Source of the DNA: Blasia pusilla
Taxonomy: Eukaryota; Marchantiophyta; Marchantiopsida; Blasiales
Assembly: GCA_050084515.1 (NCBI GenBank)
Contig: CM114273.1
Location: 20,460,001 to 20,524,000, forward strand
Direction: 5' to 3'
DNA length: 64,000 bases
Notes under the pieces: model-generated
What the model saw: only the letters and a program-made list of their open reading frames with translations
The model's database searches: none
Told to the model about the DNA's origin: nothing
In this document: positions 57,060 through 64,000 of the stretch, one piece after another
Position numbering within the stretch: the stretch's first letter is position 1
Layout: each line of letters opens with the position of its first letter
Translations under genes and position numbers: made by a program

Positions 57060-60000
57060 TCTCATGACACGAGTAGGATGTCCATTGTATTTACACTATG
57101 ATATTTTTTTCTTGTTTTTAAACTAGATGAAAAGTTATGTGCAATTATTTCTATCACTGCCTCCCTTGAAATTATGCATGTATACTTGTTAAAATTTGTA
57201 TGGTGTATTTTGAGACGTGCTACTCCACTCCTATACATTTTACTTTTCCTTACCAAAGGACGCCGAACTAATTATTTTAAATGCAACTTAGTACTACTAA
57301 GGATAGTACGGAAGAAATAAAATCTGACTTCATGAAGATCCATTCAAATTATTATCCTCGTGTGGGAGTGATGTACATCCGCTGATTTTTTAGAAAAGAA
57401 TTTCGACTCGTGACACACCTTTTTCAAAATTTTCACTCCAATTGGTGCCCCACACATTTTGGTACGAGAGTACCATCGATTCAAAAGGGAAATAGGTCAT
57501 TTCATTTCATTATTCTATGTGCAAAAGGATGTTTGTTTTTGAGGGACGTGGAAGATTACATGCCATCGCATGCCATGCCCCTTTTGAAGTGTCCGTTATC
57601 AGAATTTGTTCTCCATACATAGGACGAGGCTTTAAAAGTAATCTTATATTAATAAAGAATGTGCAGAATTTACACAAGACTTTAATCGATTTAAATTTCA
57701 TATTTATTCAGACTTTATACGTACATAAAGATTCTTCAATTCCTCAAGAAGGCATCCCACTAGAATACTTATGCAACTAGACCAGGATTTTGACTCTACG
57801 ACTATGGGAGCAATGCATGAGAAGGAAGAAAAAGTCGATATTATTCCCCTCTCCAATGTTGCAACATGACGTGAATCATAGGCTCGAGTGGCCATGATCT
57901 TGAAGACGAAGAAACCCTTGGAGTTTCTTAGTGGAGACCCTTATCACCGATCGCTTCATAGTGGATAGTGGAAGGAACCGACATATGCCCTTTGACTAGG
58001 AGCACGAAGACGACAACTCTTCGAAGAACCTTTGAGAGAGCCTTCTGACTACCAATGATCTACCCTTGTATGTGTGGGGAGGGCACATTCTCCCACGGAG
58101 TTCTTCGACACTATTCATGGGGAAGTATTCCGATTTCATTGCCATGATCTTGCTTAATTGGGTGGTTCACTTTTGCTTTTCTTACGACCGAGTTTGCATG
58201 GGGTTTGGTTTGAATCTCTATAGTGGGAGTCTCGTTTGAGGGCTCCTTCGATCGAGGATGATAGCAAAGCGCTAGGAATCAAAGATTCGCCCATATAATT
58301 CGGAGTGGTGAAGTGTAGTACCACGTACGCTTGTGGTCAAGCGTCGAGTTTGACTATCGATTCAAGATGAGTTGAATATCGCGTCAACGCGATTGAGCCA
58401 ACAAAAACATAGCATCGTCTCGCTACCCAAGACTTCAAAACGCAGTAGGACGATCGTTCCCATGCTTGACTTCGCACATTCGCCTGGCTCGATGGATCAC
58501 GAGCGGAGGAGCCAATTTGAAGTGAGCTGATGCATAGGTGTTGGCCATGGGATGAATTCAACTCCCAGGTACTAGAACTACATGGCAGTTGGGGTAAGGG
58601 AGAAGAATCTCTCCCAACTCGACATGAATCTCTTTTGACTGGGCCAACAGGTGTCCAGTTGCAACTGGATCTTATTTTCGGGGAATCTTGGGCTTCTCGT
58701 ACGTGGTTGTCATACTGACTACGCTTGAAAGTTGAATGAATCCCCCTCAGCCTCTAAAGTCGTGGCATGCAAGCGTGTGTGCTGGCGGCTCACTTGTACT
58801 TGGAAGAGAAGGAGCACAACAACTAGGATAATACTCACCCCCCTCAAACGGAGACAAGGCGGGAAGAGAGTAGGATTCAAGGAGAGAGCGACTAAAATTA
58901 ACCTTTAAGCGATTAAGGCATCAAGATAGTTTTGGCGATGAAAAAGAGATTATCTCGGATGGACCCCATAAATCAAGAACAAGAATGAGAGAGGACACTA
59001 CTAGTAGGGTTGACCGAGGAGAGAGGACTAACATCTAAGAGTAACACATACACGGTAATCCTAGCGATTGAGATGGTGATGGTTTTTGTCGATGCGATGA
59101 AGACTTGACAAAAGTGCCGGAGGTCAAACTTGTTCTATCTGTTTATAGAGTTCACTTGTTAAAGGACACCTCTCGTCGTCCCCTTTACTCGTCCAAAAGT
59201 CTCTTCGTTGTACTTTTGGATTTGTTGTTGTTCTTTCTTTCTTCCTCTAGAAATTCACCACTACCTCATCCCAAAGTCCAAATTTCGATGTACACGGCCT
59301 TTGTTGATGAAGAGAGTTTTGTCAAAGCCTTTCGCAATTTGGGAATGTTGGAATTTGGGAACCCTTCGATTATACCGTACTAGCGATCAACTCGTCTTCA
59401 GACTTCTTCTAGGTATTTAATATTTTAATATTACTCCCTATGGGTCTACTAATACTCCTACCCCCCCCCCCCCAATCTTTAAACCAGTAAGCAAACTCAT
59501 AATTAGTGAGGTATTTTCTAGGAAGATGGGAGAATATTCTTTGAGAGTGAGGTGACCTTTCCATGTCATGATCACTAGGGGATTTGCGAGAGAGAACTAT
59601 TTGTCCCGTCTTGGGATTCCCATTAGAGTTTTGCCAGTACTTCCATCGAGCAGCAACTCAAGCATTTTGTCACTTTCTACGAGGGAACGAGGGGACTAGT
59701 ACGAAGGTGGCTCTGCAAGATTGCACTGAAAAAAGCTTCGTAGAAGAAATCCATTCAAACGAGGGAAATCCAAGCCTCCACGAGCAGCCAAAGTCCGTGT
59801 GAGTGAACGACGCACCGTTAATTAATGATTAATCATGTGGGTGGACTCCGGAGTCAGTGAGTGTACCGACATGCAAACCGACTGATCGAAGCCTATGCCA
59901 GCTTCACTCGTGCGCAATAGTTTACTGGGATGGCGACGCCAGATGGCGACTGTGCTACTCTTGCGGCATCGTGGCTGATCTCGGGCCATCCGATCCTATC

Positions 60001-62980
60001 AAGTAGTAGCAGCCGCCTCGCCGCTTCCTTATCTCCAATATATATATTTTCTAATATCGCGATCGTGTCAGAACTTTTCTCCGTGTTGTGGAAAACAATT
60101 TTTGAGGTTTTTGAAATTTAAAAACATTTTGATCTAGCCGTTACTAGTGTGACTCAGAGGAACTGGAATGGATATCTGGAATTCCGAGTTAAAAGTAAAA
60201 TACATATGACTTGAATGGAGGTAAGTTATTTGAAGATTGAACAAGTGCGCTAAGAGATCCTAAAATAATCATGTTCACGTAGTATAAATATATTGTTGTC
60301 CGTTGTCAAAATAGTTTTTCCTAACCAATATCACATATTAAAGAAAAAAAATCTTACAGATAAAAATAAAAAACTGTCATCACTGATTATCATTATAATA
60401 AGACGCCCAGTTCTTCCCGAGAGACAAGGCGGAAGAGCGTGCGATAGGCCAGGCTGCCGGTCATACGATGGAGGAGTGGAAGGCTAGCGGGCCGGCCTGG
60501 TGGACTAATGGCGAGCGAGAATGCTGCTAGTTTGCGATAGGGATGAGCAGGCATATAGGACCAGAGCAGACTTTTTGCTGCCATTATAGAGAGTCTCCCT
60601 ATTAAAGCTCCACTCGAGCGGAGAGGGACCCGCCCGAAGCCTGATTGGTTTTAGCGCTCCTCTAGCGGCGCCTCGGCAATGGAGCCCCCGCTATCATGTC
60701 CTCCAAACCAACCAATAGCCATGTAGGAGGGACTCGGACATATCCCGCCGTCAACTTTTTGTGCCGGTGGATCTCCTGTGTTTCCGTAGACTTTTGTTGC
60801 GGACCGCAGGACACTGATCGCAGTTGAAGGGAGGAGCATTTCTCATCCTGATCATGATGATGGTAGTGCCAGTAGGAATGCGATCACCCGGTAATATAAA
60901 AGTAGCGATAGTCGCGGTATTCTAAAGTTCCGGCGACGGGAACGTGATGTCATGATGGGGATATACACAAATAGGATGACTGTGGAAGTGAAATGGCATG
61001 TGGATGGATTTGGTTGGATGGATGAGGAATTTCTCTAATCCATTATTTTGGAGAGAGCATTAGCGGAACGGTTTCCATTATGCGCACGTGAGGTCTGTGG
61101 GATGATGGGTTCTCAGAGTTGGCGTTAAAAAAAATATTAGTAATTGGAAAGAAAACCCTCCCGAGGGAGGAGACGGCGGGCGGGCGGGCAGGCAGAGTGA
61201 TTTTCACTCTACATTCCGAAAAGACAATTAACGTGGGAGGAAAAGTCGTTTTGTTTTCTTTTCTTGTCCTTAAACAACAAATATCTCCGAGATGCCTTTC
61301 AGTGCTCGTGGAATATACCGCTCGACCCTCTCCCATCCGCCCGCCTCCCTCCCACGCTCTCTTCCCCGTCCCGTACCTACACAGGTAGACTGGTTGGGTG
61401 AAACTGGGAGCCAGGGGCGGATCAGGGCGAGGGAGTCTCGTAGCGGGCCTTGCCTCGGTGCATGCGTGCCATGCATACGCCTGAGGGATGCTAGAGCCGT
61501 GCCGGGAGATGGCGTAAGAAGACCGTCACATCCCGTCGCATTTCCCGTCCATCCAACAAACCTCCCTCAAAGAAAGGGTACGCTGTGTTCGCTTTAGCAG
61601 GCAAGCCGGGTCCTACCACTGGCATCTCAGAAATCGGGATCCCGCACCCAAACGGCCCCCCCATTATAGGTTACGTTTCCTTGTGCTGCCCCTCTCGCTC
61701 TCCCTTCACCCAACGAAGAACGCTAGCACGAGCCTGAAACTAGAAACAATTCGGATAGTTTCCCGTGGGAAAATCGCATCTTGGAAATCCTACACAATCC
61801 TTTCTGGAAAGAATCTCCCTCGTTTAGGGTATGATCCAGTTTTAATTTTTAACTTGATCCAGTTTTAATTTTTAATTCACCATTAGCATCACACCAAACC
61901 GTCTTTTCCACACATTCTACTTCCGAGAGATCCGATTTCATTCACACCGAACAACTTCTCTAAATAGACGCTAACAAACATTACGTTGCATTCACGAAAC
62001 CATATTGTATCCAGGGTCAAATATCAATGTCATAATTGGAAAGGATTCATATAGAATTTGTTATGTCATGCCGATATAGTAGGGAAATGATTGAGAAATC
62101 TGCTATCCGGAAGTTAAAAACAAGTGGTACCTTGATACAAGTGGTTCTCAAAACTCCGTTGGCGTGCGGCGTGCCATGGAAGTGGAATCACAAGGATAGA
62201 GAGGTCATCATATGACATGTCATGGAATCATCAAAATGAAAATCTTCAATGTCAAAAGTAGAGAATCTCTACTATAATATTATTTGTGTAGTACTTAAAA
62301 AAAAAAGCTTTCTAAAAGAAGAGAGAAAGTTTTTTAATCCTCACTTACAAATTTTCAAGAGAAGAATTACGTTTTTTTTCCTTGATCTTGTTTCATCCAG
62401 AAAAGCAGGGTTCGAGGCTATAAAAGCATAAGCATACACTAGTTTTGAATTGCCCGCGTGTGTGATGCAGTTTGGATCGTCATGATCCAAACTGTTTATG
62501 TGGATCTTCTTTTGAGTTCACCGAAATAAATAGCATTCTTAATTTCACAAAGGTAGGAAAATGATACCCAAGTTAACCCAACCGGAAAGGAATTCAGATC
62601 TCACTTAGTTCGGCACGGGCGTTACGAGACTCGTTTTGAAACCGAGTTGTTTGGGGTTCACTCAAGGACTGGGTAAAAGAGAAAAGTCGTTGAAAGACTT
62701 CTTCCCAGATTTCTTCCCAGATTTCTTGGCATAATCCCCGGGACGAACCCTTATGTCTCCGCCTAGATCCCAAAGTCTTACAACTCGTTCCAAAGTCCTA
62801 CGTCCGTCGCGCAGTTTTCTTGCCAACGTCCTTGTGGTAAGAGAGGAGACCACCGCGTAAGACCGTCCACCCCATCCTCCCGCAATAAGACCGACTGACC
62901 CAGGTTTTGGTCCCGCCGTCGCGAGTGCTGTGTCAACCATACGCGCTTCGAAATAATGAACGGCATGCGGTGACGGCGTC
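57060..62980. other. No recognised gene
   Basis: Low to medium GC sequence without family C or D similarity and without a convincing frame. A run of 13 C lies at 59461-59473. GC-richer stretches at 60400-60800 and 61300-61650 carry only short frames. A tandem doublet TTCTTCCCAGATTTC occurs at about 62700-62728. Confidence 0.4.
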
Positions 62981-62985
62981 TATTA

Positions 62986-63240
62986 GGGCCACTCACTGCC
63001 GGAGTTGGGAGGCCCCCAGAAGTCGTGGCAACAGCGAATGCCCGTTCGAAGAAACGGGTATCTACACACCGTTCCCGATTTTGTAAACGGCGATTTCTAG
63101 AGAGATTTTTGTCCTCTTCGGACGATATCAATTTTTTAAATTTGTTTGTAAGAAATTATCATTATTTTTCAATAAAATCCACTCGTATGAATTTCCTCCG
63201 TCCCCGTATTTGTTTCCCGTCCGAAGGATATGAGTGGCCC
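62986..63240 (+). mobile_element. MITE-like unit 1 of the TATTA-linked array
   Basis: A 255-bp unit starting GGGCCACTCACTGCCGGAG and ending GAGTGGCCC, so the first and last nine bases are inverted repeats. TATTA stands on both sides (62981-62985 and 63241-63245). It is the reverse complement of unit 2 with scattered differences. No coding capacity. Confidence 0.8.
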
Positions 63241-63245
63241 TATTA

Positions 63246-63494
63246 GGGCCACTCATATCCTCCCAAAAATTCCCGTGTAGTCCACACGAATGGACTTTGT
63301 TGAATGATAATTTTTTTATAAACAATAATTTAAAAATTGGTATAGTCCGAAAGAGGACAAAAATTTCTCTCGGACGTCCCTTAAAATTGCCGTTCCCAGA
63401 AACGGGAGCCGTGTGTAGGTACCCGTTTCTTCAAACAGGCATTGGCCGTTGCCACGACTCCCGGGGGCCTCCCAACTCCAGCAGTGAGTGGCCC
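63246..63494 (-). mobile_element. MITE-like unit 2, inverted to unit 1
   Basis: A 249-bp unit in the opposite orientation to unit 1, sharing GTTGCCACGACT, GGGGGCCTCCCAACTCC and GAAACGGG blocks. Units 1 and 2 together form a palindrome of about 510 bases centred on TATTA at 63241-63245. TATTA also follows at 63495-63499. Confidence 0.8.
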
Positions 63495-63499
63495 TATTA

Positions 63500-63777
63500 A
63501 GGCCATTTATTTCCTTCCGACGGGGAAGAAGTTCCGAGAGGGAAGAAATTGTCGTTCAGTCCACACGGGTGGGCTTTCTTTAAAATAATAGTAATTTATA
63601 AAAAAAAAATTTTTTTAATTTCATATCATCTAAAAGATGACAAAAATCTCTTTCGGATATTCCTAAAAAATCCCGTTTATACAAACGGCACACCTGTTTA
63701 GGTACCCGTTTTTTCAGATGGGGATTTGTCGTGGCCAAAGCTCTCGTGGGCCTCTGAACTCCGAAGTTGAGTGGCCC
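63500..63777 (-). mobile_element. MITE-like unit 3, diverged, same orientation as unit 2
   Basis: A 278-bp unit with the same landmarks in the same order (CAGTCCACACGGGTGG, AAATCTCTTTCGGA, GGTACCCGTTTTTTCAGATG, GTGGGCCTC, GAGTGGCCC) but more changes than units 1 and 2. TATTA follows at 63778-63782. Confidence 0.75.
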
Positions 63778-64000
63778 TATTAGGGCTCCTCAATAGGGTT
63801 CCATTGGGCCTTTGACTACTTCCTCTATCTCTCCTAATATCATGTTTGTTTCATCATCTCCGGCCCTTCGAGAGGGTCCCTTAAGAGAGGTAGGACACTT
63901 GGAGGTTGGATGCAAGAGGGGAAAAAAGGGAGAATTTGTAAGGGAAGTAACTAGTGTAAGTATGTGAGAAGCATAGGTTTAAATTAATTCTACTAATTAA

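Overview
This window looks like nuclear DNA of a land plant. It holds one intact protein-coding gene, carrying the plant-specific FANTASTIC FOUR (FAF) domain, in a landscape dominated by decayed Ty3/gypsy and Ty1/copia LTR retrotransposons, solo LTRs, small terminal-inverted-repeat elements and microsatellites. The species cannot be fixed from the sequence. No rRNA, convincing tRNA, CRISPR or bacterial features were seen.

Layout. 1-9000: partial LTR (family C), an integrase fragment, a chromodomain-bearing gypsy element (chromovirus, minus strand, 2457-5340), then a relic of a second gypsy family (here called family D, plus strand, about 5350-7565) interrupted by two related non-autonomous elements with inverted ends (N1, N2). 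9000-28050: mostly single-copy-looking DNA. It contains the intact minus-strand FAF-domain gene (15311-17929, 872 aa, no visible intron) with a long upstream region; the flanks are AT-rich and show no convincing further gene. 28050-57050: a retrotransposon cluster with another family D relic (28404-29960), family D copies D4 (minus, about 32350-42235) and D5 (plus, about 46775-57035) arranged head to head, and between them a minus-strand copia relic into which two family C solo LTRs have inserted. 57050-64000: no recognised gene, ending in a three-unit array of about 250-280 bp inverted-repeat elements joined at TATTA.

Main discovery candidate. Family D reads gag - aspartic protease - C5 cytosine DNA methyltransferase - reverse transcriptase - RNase H - integrase - PHD finger. 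The methyltransferase motifs (I, IV with Pro-Cys, VI, VIII and a C-terminal block) lie in canonical order between protease and reverse transcriptase, and a PHD finger follows the integrase where chromoviruses carry a chromodomain. All copies in the window are broken. A retrotransposon that carries both a DNA-methylation writer and a chromatin-reader-like module would be able, in principle, to mark its own DNA and choose its target chromatin; that role is inference.

Second candidate. The FAF-domain protein is much longer than typical FAF proteins and has four copies of a 50-60 residue module (core FPARK ... W-[RH]-[DE]-[WY]) in front of the FAF domain, a module I do not recognise from any described family.
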